From the NCBI GenBank assembly GCA_021234155.1, contig JAJEKV010000329.1, positions 248,001 through 312,000 on the forward strand: DNA of 64,000 nt, written 5' to 3'. The number at the start of each line of letters is the position of its first letter. Position 1 is the stretch's first letter. A program made the translations under genes and the position numbers. The notes under the pieces are model-generated. The model saw nothing but the letters and a program-made list of their open reading frames with translations, made no database searches and was not told the origin of the DNA. Below, piece after piece: positions 43,068-55,309 of the stretch. The stretch comes from Isoetes taiwanensis (lineage: Eukaryota > Streptophyta > Lycopodiopsida > Isoetales > Isoetaceae).

Positions 43068-43125
43068 CTCTCTCTCTCTATTTTCCCCCTTTCTCTGTAT
43101 TTCTCCCCTCTCTCTCTATCTTTTT

Positions 43126-43156
<31 letters not shown>

Positions 43157-43454
43157 ATCATCTCTCTTCCCTCTATTTCTCTCTCTACCTCTCTCTCTTT
43201 CTCTCTCTCTCCTCTCTCCACTCTCCTCTCTTTCCTCTCTCAAATTTCTCTCCTCTTTTTCTCTTTTGCCCTCTCTCCTCTCTCTCTCTCCCCTTTTTCC
43301 TTCTCTTTCCTATCTCTGCTCTCTATATTTCTCCCCTCTCTCTCTATCTTTCTCTCTCTCTTTCTTCCCTCTCTCTCTTCCCTCTCTCTCATCTCTCTTC
43401 TCTCTCCTCTCTCTTCTTTCCCTCTCTTTTTCTCTCTCTCCCTCTCTCTTCTCT

Positions 43455-43496
<42 letters not shown>

Positions 43497-44868
43497 CTAT
43501 CTTCTCTCTCCTCTCTTCTGTCTCTTCTCTCTCTCCTCTCTCCTCTCTCTCTCTCCTCTTTTTCCTTCTCTCTCTCCTATCTTTCTCCTCTCTCTCTATT
43601 TCTCCCCTCTCTCCTCTTTTCTGTCTCTCTCATCTCTCTTCTCTCTCCTCTCTCTTCTTTCCCGTCTCCCTCTCTCTTCTCTCTCCTCTCTCTTCTTTCC
43701 CCCCTCTCTCTCCTCTCTCTTCTCCCTCCTCTCTCTTCTTTCCCATCTCTCTCTCTCTCCCCTCTCTGTACCCTCTCTCTTCTCTTTCCTCTCTGTTCTC
43801 CTCTCTCTCCTCCCTTCCCTCTCTTCTCTCTCTCCTCTCTCCTCTCTCTCTCTTCCCTTTTTCCTTCTCTCTCTCCTATCTCTCTCCTCTCTCTCTATTT
43901 CTCCCCTCTCTCTCTATCTTTCTCTCTCTTCTCGCTCTCCTCTTTTTTGTCTCTCTCATCTCTCTTCTCTCTTTTCTTTCCTCTCTCTCTCCTCCCTCTC
44001 CTCTCTCTCTCCTCCCTCCTCTCCTCTCTCTCTCTCCTCCCTCCTCTCTCTTCTCTCTCTCTTCTCTCTCCTCTCTCCTCTCTCCTCCCTCCTCTTTCTC
44101 TCCTCTATTCTCTCTCTCCTCTCTCTCCTCTCTCTCTCTCCTTTTTCCTCTCTCTCCTATCTCTCTCCTCTCTCTCTATTTCTCCCCTCTCTCTGTATCT
44201 TTCTCTCTCTGTTCTATTCCTCTCTCTCTCTCCCTCTTCTCCTCCTCTCTCTTCTCTCTCTTCTCTCTCTCCCCTCTCTCTTCTCCCTCCTCTCTCTTCT
44301 TTCCCATCTCTCTCTCTCTCTCCCTCTCTCTACCCTCTCTCTTCTCTTTCCTCTCTGCTCTCCTCTCTCTCCTCCTCCCTCCCCTCTCTTCTCTCTCTCC
44401 TCTCCTCCTCTCTCTCTCTTCCCTTTTTCCTTCTCTCTCTTCTATCTCTCTCCTCTCTCTCTATTTCTCCCCTTTCTCTCTATCTTTCTCTCTCTTCTCG
44501 CTCTCCTCTTTTTTGTCTCTCTCATCTCTCTTCTCTCTTTTCTTTCCCTCTCTCTCTCCTCCCTCCCCTCTCTTCTCTCTCCTCTCTCCTCTCCTCTCTC
44601 TCTCTCCTCCCTCCCCTCTCTTCTCTCTCTCTCCTCTCTCCTCTCTCCTCTTTCTCTCCTCTATTCTCTCTCTCCTCTCTCCTCTCTCTCTCTCTCCCTT
44701 TTTCCCTCTCTCTCCTATCTCTCTCCTCTCTCTCTATTTCTCCCCTCTCTCTCTATCTTTCTCTCTCTGTTCTATTCCTCTCTCTCTCTCCCTCTTCTCC
44801 CCTCTCTTCTCTCTCTCCTCTCTCTCCTCTCTCTTCTCTCCCTCTATCTTTCCCTCTTCTCTCTCTAG
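43068..44868. repeat. (TC)n compound microsatellite, ~1.8 kb
   Basis: Almost pure C/T on the plus strand with a TCTC core, subunits such as ctatttctcccctctctctc and repeated ctctcctctctctt. Internal higher-order copies of 0.2-0.6 kb are evident. The 537-codon Ser/Leu/Phe frame is an artefact. Confidence 0.95.
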
Positions 44869-44873
44869 TTTTA

Positions 44874-44901
44874 TTCTAGAACATTCTAGAAGGTTCTAGA
44901 A
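44874..44901. promoter_or_regulatory. GAAnnTTC array (HSE-like), upstream of SINE copy 1
   Basis: TTC-TA-GAA-CA-TTC-TA-GAA-GG-TTC-TA-GAA: six alternating perfect pentamer cores, the consensus of a heat shock element. It lies about 90 bp upstream of the SINE A box. Confidence 0.6.
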
Positions 44902-44904
44902 TCA

Positions 44905-45345
44905 TCAAGGCTTTTAATTAACCAAAGGAATTTCCATTTGCTGACCTTAACTAAGCATGGACTTTCTATTATTTCAAGAAAAGACTGGATGGTTTAGTGG
45001 TTAAGGGGGGGGTTTTGGGAACAATGTCGGTTCAAGTCCTTGGTAAACCAAAATTTTGTCCACAAACTTGGGAGCTTTTGAGAGGCCAAGGCCTCTCTTC
45101 TGGCCGAGATCGAGCCACGTGGCGCACCCTCCACTTGATTAGATGGGCGTGGAAGGCAGACAGACTCACTCCACTCACTCCCTCGGACGCTATTTTCTTA
45201 TATTAGAAAAAAGGGAGGGCACGGGATCGCTCCACGCTGGCTCTCTCAGCGTTAGGACCGTCCGGATGGCTCTCTCTCGCCATCTTACCGTAGATGGGGT
45301 GGAGTTACATCTCGATTACAGCGGCGGTTTTTTTATTATAATAGA
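44905..45345 (+). mobile_element. tRNA-like SINE, copy 1
   Basis: Box A TGGTTTAGTGG at 44990-45000 and box B GGTTCAAGTCC at 45029-45039 are spaced as in tRNA-derived Pol III promoters. The body continues with accaaaattttgtccacaaa, then agcttttgagaggccaaggc and gccacgtggcgcaccctcca. It ends near cttatattagaaaa and a second cttat/ttattataatagac. The same body recurs at 54.9, 57.8, 60.8 and 63.9 kb. Confidence 0.7.
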
Positions 45346-45349
45346 CTAG

Positions 45350-46082
45350 AAAGGGCTCTCTCCTCTCTCCTCCTCTTTTTCTCCCCCTTTCCTCTCTCTT
45401 GACCTCTCTCTCTCTCCTCGCCTCTTCTTTGGGCCCACCCATCCCCCTATCCCTATCTCTTCCCTATTTTCTCTCTCCTCTCTCCTCTCTTTTGCCTCAT
45501 CTCCCTTTCTCTCTCTCTCTTTTCTCTTCTCTCTATCCCCTCTCCCCGTGTCTCTCTTCTCTCTCCTCTCTCTTCTTTCTCTCTCCTCTCTTCTCTCTCT
45601 GTCCTCTCTCCTCTCTTTCTCCCTCTCTCTCCTTCTCTTCTCTTTGTCTTTACCCTCTCCTCTCTCTCCTCTCTCCTCTCTCTCTCCTATCTCTCTCCTC
45701 TCTCTCATTTCTCCCCTCTCTCTATCTCCCTCTGTCTCTATTCTCTCTCCTCTCTCTTCTGTGTCTCTCCTCTCTCCTTGCTCTCTCTCTCCTCTCTCTT
45801 CCATCCTTCTTCTCTCTCTTCTCTCTCCTCCCATGCTCCCTTCTCTCTCTCTTTATCTTTCTCTCTCCTCTGTATTTCTCTCTCTCTCTCTCTTCTCTCC
45901 CTCTTCCCTCTCTCTTCTCTCTCCTCTCTCTCTCATCTCTCTTCTTTCCTCTCTCTCCCCTCTCTCTTCCCTCTTCCCTTTCTCTCTTCTCTCTCCTCTC
46001 TCTTCCCTCTTCCCTCCCTCTTCTCTCTTCTCTCTCTCTCCTCTCTCCTCCCTCTCTTCTCTCCTCTCTCCTATCTCTCCCA
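45350..46082. repeat. (TC)n tract
   Basis: CT-rich compound microsatellite following SINE copy 1. It begins after ctagaaagggctctctcctc and ends before cccaacaaagcaacaaagca. Confidence 0.95.
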
Positions 46083-46169
46083 ACAAAGCAACAAAGCAAT
46101 GTAGTGTGGTGTGTGGTCACATGTCCAGTTGGATGCTGCCTAGTGGCGTGACGTTAAAATACTATCTAT

Positions 46170-46411
46170 CTATCTATCCCCTGTCTCTCCCCTCTCTCTC
46201 TTTACCCTCTCCATGTCTTCCTCCCTCTCTACTTCTCCCCTCTCTCTCTATCTTTCTCTCTCTTTTCTATTCCTGCCTCTCTTTCTTCTCCCTCCTCTCT
46301 CTTCCTCTCACCTTTCTCTCCTCTCTCTCCTCTTTCTCTCCTCTCTCCCTATCTCTCCTCTCTCTCCCCCCCTCTCTCTCTCCCCTCTCTCTTCCCCCCC
46401 CTCTCTCTCTG

Positions 46412-46455
<44 letters not shown>

Positions 46456-46812
46456 GTCTTCTCTCTCTCTCCTCTCTCATCTCTTTTTTCTCTCCTATAT
46501 CTCTCCTCTCTCTCCCTCTCTATTCTATCTCCTCTCTCTCTATTTCTCTCCTCTCTCTCTATCTTTTTCTTCTGTCTCTCTCATCTCTCTTCTCTCTCTT
46601 CTTTCCCCTCTCTCATCTCTCTCTTCTCTCTCTCCTCTCTCTGCTCCCTTCTCCCTTTCTCTCTATACTCTCTATTCTCTCTTCTCTCTCTTCTCTATCT
46701 CCTCCTCCCCTCTCTCTCTTCCCCTCTCTCTTCTCTCTTCCCTTCTGTCTCTCTCCTTTCTCTTCTCTCTTTTCTCTCTCCTGCCTCTTCTCTCTCTCCT
46801 CTCTCTCTTCAT
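46170..46812. repeat. (TC)n tract
   Basis: Second CT tract, separated from the previous one by about 90 bp of unique-looking text (46083-46165) with tatctatctatct. Confidence 0.95.
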
Positions 46813-47029
46813 GAGTAACATACTCATACATGCCTGTGAGGCACAATTCTAAAGTATCTCAATTCTAAAGTATGTCAATTCTAAAGTATCACCCATGTGA
46901 AGCTTACACACACCCATCATACCCATCACACTTACTACCAATTCCAAAGTATCACCTCCAGAATATTCTATTTTGAGCGTTTGCAAGGTTTCAAGAAACT
47001 TTCTACTTTTAGACTGAGCTGCTTCTCCC
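46813..47029. repeat. AAAGTATCAC spacer
   Basis: Tandem-like phrases attctaaagtatcacccatg and ccaattccaaagtatcacct. Related text is at 47.3-47.5, 52.9, 54.0 and 61.7-62.4 kb. Confidence 0.75.
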
Positions 47030-47285
47030 TTTCTTGTCCCTCCTCTTTCCCTTTGCATCTCTTCTCCCACTCTCTCTTCTCTTTCTCCTCTCTCTTCTCT
47101 CTCCTCTCTTTCTTGTCTTTTCTCTCTTTTCTCTTTCTTCTCTCTCCCTCCTCTCTCCCATCTCTCTCTTCTCTCTCTCCTCTCTCTGCTCCCCTTCTCC
47201 CTTTCTCTCTATACTCTCTATTCTCTCTTCTCTATCTCCTCCTCCTCTCTCTCCTCCCCTCTCTCTTCTCTCCCTTCCCTCTCTG
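47030..47285. repeat. (TC)n tract, short
   Basis: CT-rich tract resembling part of the 46.17-46.81 kb tract. Confidence 0.9.
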
Positions 47286-47494
47286 TAAAGTATTATCCAT
47301 AAGGAGCCTACTTACACCTACTACCATGCAAGTCCATATACACACATGCCCTACTACCAATTCTAAAGTATCACTTATAGGAAGAACACTACCAATTCTA
47401 AAAGTATCACCTATGAGGATCTTACTCACATCTCTCACTCCGGTATTACGGTCTTATTCACACATCTTGCTCAACCCTCTATTCCATTACCAAC
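47286..47494. repeat. AAAGTATCAC spacer before LINE 2
   Basis: Phrases accaattctaaagtatcact and cacctatgaggatcttactc. Nearly the same text occurs at 61.79-61.95 kb. Confidence 0.75.
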
Positions 47495-47559
47495 AAAGTA
47501 TCATTGAGTAACCTAATTGATAAAGAGGTGGGGGAAGGAAGAGTATCTTCTTGAAAATT

Positions 47560-47742
47560 CTGTCAAACCATGTCACGACAAAGATCATCTGCTAGTAAAT
47601 CTAGAAAGAAGGCTAGGGACAACAAAGGAAAGTCTACGTATGGGGTTGAACAAAACTCCCGCTCAAAATACTAGGAGCAAAAGAAATCAAAATCTTATAG
47701 ACTTTGACTTTTCCCTCTTCCTTTCTTATTTTCCTTCTAGAT
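47560..47742 (+). pseudogene. L1 ORF1 C-terminal remnant
   Basis: Encodes TPAQNTRSKRNQNL-like basic text that matches the end of ORF1 in the first LINE (NTRSKNKKER). It lies immediately before the ORF2 start at 47743. Confidence 0.6.
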
Positions 47743-48470
47743 ATGAAGATTTTATCTTGGAATCTTAGAGAATTAAAGGCCCTCTTAAGAGAAGAAGAGC
47801 CATTGCTCCGTCGGGCTATATATAAGGCGATATTATTCTTCTTGATTAAGCTTCCATCCTTTGAAGCTAGCAACTTGGGTGATTGGATATATCCAAATTC
47901 CTCCTCTATTTGGATTGATTACGTGAGGCGAGTGGTGGCCTTGCTATCATTTGGAGGCTGATCTTAATCATATCTCTTGCTACAATGGCCCTTCGGATCA
48001 TGGCAAATTTTGTTACTTTTCTGTTTCAATTCATCTTTGGTATTGTTAACATCTATGCTCCAACTAATCCAAATGATAGAGAACACTGTTTGGAAAGAGA
48101 TCAACTCTTAGCTAGCCTCTCAAAATTTGGACAAGCTGGATTATTCTTTGGGGACTTTAATAACACTCCTTCACAGGACTGAAGTTAGGGGAACAAAATT
48201 AATATGACTAGATCGAGGGAGACAAGCACAGGATTCCCTTATTTCTGATAATGGCCTGATTTATATCCCCTCCTCATTTGCCAACTATACTTGGTCAAAT
48301 AAGCAAAAGATAGAGCTAGAGTCTATTGTACTTTGGGCCAGATTCTATGTCTCTAATCCCTCCACCTCATACGGGATAACTTGTTATGTCTCTAGTGATG
48401 AGGTACTTCTATCTCGATCATCAACCTCAATTTCTTCATACTTCTCATGTCATTGGGATCCAAAAGGCAG
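47743..48470 (+). pseudogene. L1 ORF2 endonuclease remnant
   Basis: The ATG at 47743 gives MKILSWNLRELKALLREEEP. Then SNLGDWIYPNSSSIWID, IVNIYAPTNPNDREHC and LFFGDFNNTPSQD (about 48040-48180), and the final SDHQPQF equivalent near 48420. Stops follow most motifs. Confidence 0.8.
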
Positions 48471-48639
48471 TACCCCTTTTTAAGTTCAATACATCTCTCT
48501 GAATAATGAGAATTTGCTCTCGGTTTTGTGCACTACGAGGATCTCTCATTAGAAATATAAATCGCATCGGGGCAATCAGTTCTATTCAAAATCAAAGCTA
48601 TCAAATCTTGGATTAAGAAATGGTCCAAAAGATAGGCAT

Positions 48640-51600
48640 CTTAGGGGTGAAATGGAAAAAAAACCGACTTCTTATGCTAATGAAAGAAATCAGATCTTTA
48701 CTTCCAGCATGATCAACTAATCTAAACCTGCAAGTAGGGAGGAAGTTCTTGAAAGAAGATCAGAAATATTGAGGAGATAGAAGCTAAAGGGTCAGCCATC
48801 GGATGTAAAATCAAATACTCAACCAAATGGATTACGGCAGCTCAAAGTTCTTTTCGGGGTAGCTAAAAGTAGGGTGCTCGAGAAATTCTATACTTAGTAG
48901 AGGATGATAGTGGGGAAAAATACTCTTCTCACTCTGAAATTTCTTCTTTCTTTAGAGACAAATATATGGATATTTTTTTATGAGCAAATCTATTCACGAT
49001 ATGGCCAAGGCAAGTGACTTCAAAATCTGGTCAATGGTATCCTCCCTGATGCTCACGAAGTTATGAATCTTTTGTATGTGACCCTCCTTCGAATGAGATC
49101 CCTAAATACCCTTTCCTCTCTCGATAAAAAGGAAAATCCACAGTCTGATGGGTTGCCACTGAATTTTATGTTAAGTTACGGGATATCCTCAAAGATGACA
49201 TTACTTCCATGGTTTCATGACTTCTGGAATAATGATTGTCTTGAACTTCTATTGCCGGTGGATTCATAGCTTTGATCCCAAAAGTTGATCATCCAAATAA
49301 ATTTCAAGATTGAGACCTATCTCTCACTAATACTTCCTATAAGCTTTGTGCCAAGATTATTGCTCTCGAATTATGACTATCTTCAAAGGAACATCAGTCC
49401 CAATCAGTCAGCTTTTCTGCCCAAAGAGATACATTACGGATAATTATGTGGCAGCCATGGAGGATTACACTGGAACAAAACTTCAAACCAGGCTTGCATC
49501 TTACTTAAAGCTGGTTTCAAAGAGAGCCTTTGGCTCGGTCAGATGGGATTTTCTTGAATTTGCCATGGTCAAGCTTGGGTTTCATCCTAAGCATTAAGCT
49601 CATCCTTGGGCTTAATCTTAGATCCAAATCAGCTGTGCTTATTAATGGTGTGCCCTCTGGTTTTCTCTTTATCATCCTGCAGGTGGACGGGAGATGTCCT
49701 CTTGCTCCTTACCTCTTCCTAGTTCGTTGCAGCTGCCCCTTGCGAGTCATTACTCACTATCGGGGAAAATGGCTTCATTAAAGGACTCAAGCTCCCCAAC
49801 TCGGATGAGTATCTTACCATGCTTCAATATCTTTGATGATACTTTTCCTTCCTTGAAGCTGATTTGCCTAATATTGACTGCTTCCTTAAAGTCATTTATC
49901 AATTTTCAGCTGCCTCTGGTATTTATCTGAATGTCAATAAGAGCTTAATTATTGGTGATCTTCCTCATCAGCAGATCCTGGGTATTAATGTTCTTCCTGG
50001 GGGTCAAGCCACTAAGCTTTTAGGGATGCCTCTATCTATAAATCAGAGCTTGAAAGGGCTGTGGGATCCTATTCTTCAGAGAATTAAGAAAAAGCTGAAT
50101 AATTACAGAAATTATCTCACTCTAGCAGGTAGAACCATCATTGCAAACTCGGTTCTTGCGAGCTCTCATGTCTACTTTTCCTTTGCTCTATTGCCCCTAA
50201 GTGTATTTATCTTGAGCTCCAAAAATTATAAGAAACTTTATTTGGAATGGGTCCACAGTCAATTGGAACTCTATACGCAAGACTAAAATAACAGGTGGTC
50301 TTGGGCATGGGACCTTTTCTTCAAGCTCAATCTCTTGCAGGTAAATTTGTTTGGAGAGCCATCTATGGGAGCCAGTCTCCTGCTCATAAGTTCATCAGAC
50401 ACTGGATCAATCTTAGTCACCCCTCTGGTCATCCATCTGTTCATCATTTGTTAGCAAACTCAGCCTTTACTCAATTGAAAGCTGCTCCTAATATCTCTCC
50501 TTTGATGAAAGAATCTGATTAAGGCTTGGAATTCTATTTCTCCCCCACTATCAATTTATCTCATCAGATCATTTTGCACTCACGATATGCCTATTTTTCT
50601 GGAATCCTATCTTTCTTAATCATAATTCCAATGTTCTGGCAATCAAACATCCTAGGATCTGCAAGAAATGGCATGATGCTGGTCTTTATTACATTAGAGA
50701 TCTTTTTAATGGATGTAGGCTGATTTCTTGGACTGCTCTCAAAAATATCATCAAAGGTACATCTTCTGACAGGAAAGTATATCTCCTTATCAAGCCCCCT
50801 TATTTGGCAAATCTTTCTCTAACTCGGGGAAGGTATTTGGTCCCTCAATGGTAAGTTTGACTATAAAGTGAGAGATATTTATAAGTGCCTTTCCCATGAT
50901 CCTACTAATATTAAGGCCATGACCAAATGGGGTATCAATTTTACTCATTCATAAGAGGCTCTTCAAGAATGTATGGGACTCTTACTGCCCTCCAAAATTT
51001 CCTACTGTATATGGCTTATTGCTAATGGCAGTTTAAGTAACTTACAATCCCTTTCCAAAAAATATCCTAATGTTATGCCAGACTGCCCTTTAGGTTGCAA
51101 TGAGATTGAAGATATGTGTCACATTTTCAGTTGCACTAAGTTGAATAGTTTCTGGATTGGATTCTTTGGAAAATTTGGGTTTCACTATGATGGAAATTTG
51201 CTTTCCTTGATCCAAAGCGGTGACACCTTTAAAAACTTTGTTATTTTCATTTGCCCTTTGGAATATTTGGAAGGCTAGGAATAGTGTTTTATATGGGAAG
51301 AATAGACCTTCGGTTTTAGGATCAAAATGAACTTCCAATTTGATTTTGAAACTATTACTCTTTGCTCATAAGAATAAGGTTGGAACTAATCATGACGAGG
51401 AAATGGGAGCTTCATGGAGCTTACGAGGGGATTTTATAATTTATTTGCTTCAATCTAAATATTGTAGATTCTAATGTTTTATTTTTGATGAAACTAGAAT
51501 ATCTTAACTCTCTGCGTGGGGATGGAGCAAGAAAATTCGATGATAGCTTCGCCATTCAGCCCGACACCGTGGATTGGTCATGAAGAATGATATTGCAACA

Positions 51601-52000
51601 TCTATGGAGTCGTTTCTTATGAAAAGGGGCGCAGGAGAGATATCGAAGGAAAGTGAGGATCTTTGGGCATCTATCTTACATGGGGAAGTGGTTCAGATCC
51701 ATTGCCTTTGGGCTTTCTTGGCCAATCATCACTTTCTTCTCTTTGAAAGGCGATTAACAAGATACGAACCATGTACTACAATCACAAACTTATTTGCGTC
51801 TATGGCTCCTAGCTGATATTCTTTGGAGGACAAGGATAAATTCAGGGCTCTTCTACTCAAATAATTGGGGCCCAAATCAATACCTCTTTGGATCACTGAC
51901 CCTTTCAATGCCTATTTCAATGATTGCTTCTTCAATGATCACGGGACCCCCCTTCCATATGCCATCATTAATCACACCCTTGCTCTTATCTAATCGGGAT
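48640..52000 (+). pseudogene. L1 ORF2 reverse transcriptase and C-terminal remnant
   Basis: Open pieces carry FGSVRWDFLEFAMVKLGFH (about 49530-49590), RCPLAPYLF near 49695, and SAASGIYLNVNKSLIIGDLP with KLLGMPLSINQSLKGLWDP (49907-50075). AGRTIIANSVLASSHVYFSF follows. The cysteine region has YCIWLIANGSLSNLQSLS, then PDCPLGCNEIEDMCHIF (about 51000-51130). The catalytic YADD is decayed. The tail KESEDLWASILHGEVVQ is at about 51645-51695. Confidence 0.85.
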
Positions 52001-52331
52001 CTATCTATGTCTCGGGAAGGATTGCCTTTTGCGGGGTTTTGCAGTTCAAGCTCAGTGGCCTCCTCAACAAGCCCGAATTCAGTTTTTGGACCACATTCAC
52101 CACGGAAGATCATTTTTCTTACTAGCTTATCGGTTTACTACCTCTTCTGCGAATTTCTTGTTAGGCTTGTTATTCTTGAGCTCATATTCATAGTATGATG
52201 CTCTTAAATGTTACATTACTTTTTCATGTCTTTTGCCTTATAAAGCACAAACATGCTATATTCTGAGATTTTATAATTAATGGTAAAGCCCGACTCTTGC
52301 TATCAAAAAAAAAAAAAAAAAAAAAAAAAAA

Positions 52332-54905
52332 GTATCATCTCCGAATATTCTATTTTGAGGATTTGCAAGGTTTCAAGAAACTTTCTACTTTTAATTTGAG
52401 GGTGCTTCTAGAGCATAGATGGTTGCCCTATAGCATCTAGAACACTCTAGAACATTCTATTTTGAGTTTTTGCAAACTTTTAGCAAACTTTACGTTTTTA
52501 GATTACGTACTTTCTATTTTTAGGTGAGATGCTTACCCTAGAGCATACAGAAACATTCTAGGACATTCTATTTAAGTTTTTACAAAGTTTAAGCAAACTT
52601 TCTATTTTTAGACTAAAACTTTCTATTTTTAGATTGAGGTGCTTACCCTTGACGTACGTAACATTCAAAAATTCTATTTTGAGCATTTGCAAAGTTTTCA
52701 AAAACTTTCTATTTTTTGGATTGAGGTGTTTACCCATGAGCATCGCAGCATTCGAACATTCTATTTTGAGCATTTGCAAAGTCTTAAAAAAACTTTCTAT
52801 TTTTTTAGACTGAAACTTTCTATTTTTTAGACCGAGGGTGCTTACCCATGAGGACCTACAAAGTATTATTCATGAGTAACATGCTCATACATGCCCATGA
52901 GGCACAATTTTTAAAAGTATGTCAATTTTTAAAGTATCACCCATGTGGAAGCTTACACACACCCATTATACCCATCAGGTTACTACCAATTCCAAAGTAT
53001 CACCTCGAATATTCTATTTTGAGCATTTGCAAGTTTCAAAGAAACTTTCTATTTTTTAGGTGAGGTGCTTTTAGAGCATAGGTGGTTGGCCTATACATTC
53101 TAGAACATTCTATTTTGAGTTTTGCAAAGTTTTAGCAAAACTTTTTTGTTTTAGACTACCATACTTTCTATTTTTATTTGAGATGCTTACCTTAAGAGCA
53201 TCACGAAACATTCTAGGACATTCTATTTGAGTTTTACAAAGTTTAAGCAAACTTTCTATTTTTAGACTAAAACTTTCTATTTTAGACTGAGGTGCTTACT
53301 TTTGAGCATCTACAACATTCCGAACATTCTATTTTGAGCATTTGCAAAGTTTCAAAAACTTTCTATTTTTTGGATTGAGTGTTTTACCCATGAGCATCGC
53401 AACATTCGAACATTCTATTTTGAGCATTTGCAAAGTCCGAAAAAACTTTCTATTTTGGACTGAAACTTTCTATTTTTAGGTAGGGGTGCTTACCCATGAG
53501 CACACGGAACATTCCACAATATTCTATTTTGGTATTTGCAAAGTTTCAAAAACTTTCTATTTTTGGATTGAGGTGTTTACCATGACCTGGCATCCGGAAT
53601 ATTCGAACATTGCAAGACTTTTACTATTTTCAGACTCTTGTACTTTCTATTTTTAGGTGAGATGCCTACCCTAGGCATCTGGAACATTCTAGGACATTCT
53701 ATTTGAGTTTTACAAAGTTTGAGCAAACTTTCTATTTTTAGACTAAAACTTTCTATTCTTAGGGGTGCTTACCTTTGAACATACTAGTAACATTCGGGGA
53801 AAATTCTATTTTTGAGCATTTGCAAAGTTTCCAAAAACTTTCTATTTTTGGATTGAGGTGTTTTACCCATGAGCATCTGCAACATTCATGGAACATTCTA
53901 TTTTGAGCATTTGCAAAGTCTTGAAAAACTTTTATTTTTTTTTGCCAGGGAAACTTTCTATTTTTTAGGCTGAGGTGCTTACCCATGAGCACCTTTGTCC
54001 AACATTCATGAGTAACATTCTCATACATGCCCATGAGGCACAATTCTAAAGTATGTCAATTCTAAAGTATCACCCATGTGAAGCTTCAGCACACCCATTA
54101 TACCAATTCAAAGTATCACCTCCGAATATTCTATTTTTGAGCATTTGCAAGGTTTCAGAAACTTTCTATTTTTTTTAGACTGAGGTGCTTCTAGAGCATA
54201 GGTGGTTGCCCTATAGCATTTGGAACATTCTAGAACATTCTATTTTGAGTTTTTGCAAAGTTTTTAGCAAACTTTTTTTTGTTTTTAGACTACCTTATTT
54301 TCTATTTTTAGTGAGATGCTTACCTTAGAGCATTTGAAACATTCTAGGACATTCTATTTGAGTTTTTACATTTTTAGACTAAAACTTTCTATTTTTTAGA
54401 CGGGGTGCTTACCTTTGAGCATCTACACCATTCAGAACATTCCATTTTGAGCATTTGCAAAGTTTCAAAAAAACTTTCTATTTTTGGATTGAGGTGTTTA
54501 CCCATGAGCATCGCAACATTCGAACATTCTATTTTGAGCATTTGCAAAGTCTTAAAAACTTTCTATTTTTTAGACTGAAACTTTCTATTTTTAGGCTGAG
54601 GTGCTTACCCATGAGGCACTGGAACATTCCACAATATTCTATTTTGAGTATTTGCAAAGTTTCAAAAAACTTTCTATTTTTTTCGAATATTCTATTTTTT
54701 TGCAAGGTTTTTATTTTTTAGGAGGTGCTTGCCCATAGGAGCTATTTGGAACATTCTAGAACATTCTATTTTTAGTTTTTGCAAAGTTTCAAAAAACTTC
54801 TATTTTTGGACTAAAACTTTCTATTTTTAGGCGAGGTGCTTACTCATGAGCATCGGAACATTCTAGGACATTCCAAAGATTCTAGAACATTCTAGAACAT
54901 CTAGG
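52332..54905. repeat. ~110 bp AT-rich satellite, block 1
   Basis: Imperfect tandem units with the phrases gaacattctattttgagcat, ttgcaaagtttcaaaaactt, tctatttttagactgaggtg and cttacccatgagcatctgga. The unit is about 100-120 bp. Small indels of A, T or G runs are very frequent. A spacer of the AAAGTATCAC type is included near 52.86-53.0 and 54.0-54.1 kb. Confidence 0.9.
54862..54905. promoter_or_regulatory. GAAnnTTC cluster upstream of SINE copy 2
   Basis: ctaggacattccaaagattc followed by tagaacattctagaacat: several alternating GAA and TTC cores about 75-110 bp upstream of the A box. Confidence 0.45.
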
Positions 54906-54907
54906 TA

Positions 54908-55205
54908 TCCTTGAATTAATTAGGCCCGACCTTAACTATGCATGGAGTTCCTATTCTTTCAAGAAAATTTTGTTGGTTGGTCTAGTGGTAAGGGTGGGGT
55001 TTTGGGGGCAATGTCGGGGGTTGAGTCAGGTGGTAAACCAAAAAAATTTTGTCCACCAAACTTGGGAGCTTTTGAGGCCAAGGCCCCCTCGGCGGCGAGA
55101 TCAAAGCTGCGTGGGCGCATCCTCCACCATCGGATGGGCGTTTGGGGCTTTGCAAAGATACTCAAAAAAAGCGGGACCTATTTCTTTATTATATTAGACT
55201 AGAAA
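54908..55205 (+). mobile_element. tRNA-like SINE, copy 2
   Basis: Leader ccttaactatgcatggagtt, box A TGGTCTAGTGG at 54978-54988, degenerate box B gggttgagtc near 55018-55028. Then accaaaaaaattttgtccac and the conserved body, ending near ttattatattagactagaaa. Confidence 0.75.
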
Positions 55206-55309
55206 AGGGCAGCAAAGAGTTTCAAAAACTATATTTTAGGCCAGCCCTATTTTTTCGGTATACTTTTCCGAGCATTTGGAACCTAGGACATTCAAAGATT
55301 TGGGCCCAC

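Larger units (their letters stand above)
47505..52330 (+). mobile_element. 5'-truncated L1 LINE inserted in the array
   Basis: Flanked by AAAGTATCAT at 47495-47504 and about 52329-52338; ends in a ~28-base poly(A). It begins inside the ORF1 C-terminus and contains ORF2. It is related to the LINE at 15.2 kb by the same order of motifs and similar text, but clearly diverged. Many shifts and stops. Confidence 0.85.

Noticed and set aside
43266..44879. 537-codon plus-strand ORF of Ser, Leu, Pro, Phe (and similar frames at 45.4-46.9, 55.1-56.9, 58.2-59.4 and 60.8-61.6 kb)
   Set aside because: (TC)n reads as Ser-Leu repeats with no stop codons; no start context, domain or normal composition.
45346..46120. 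Arg-Glu-rich minus-strand ORFs resembling RE/SR proteins
   Set aside because: The reverse strand of the same microsatellite gives (GA)n, which encodes Arg-Glu repeats.
54970..55040. True tRNA gene
   Set aside because: A and B boxes are present, but no acceptor or anticodon stem pairs convincingly and the same sequence is repeated within a macrosatellite; a SINE fits better.
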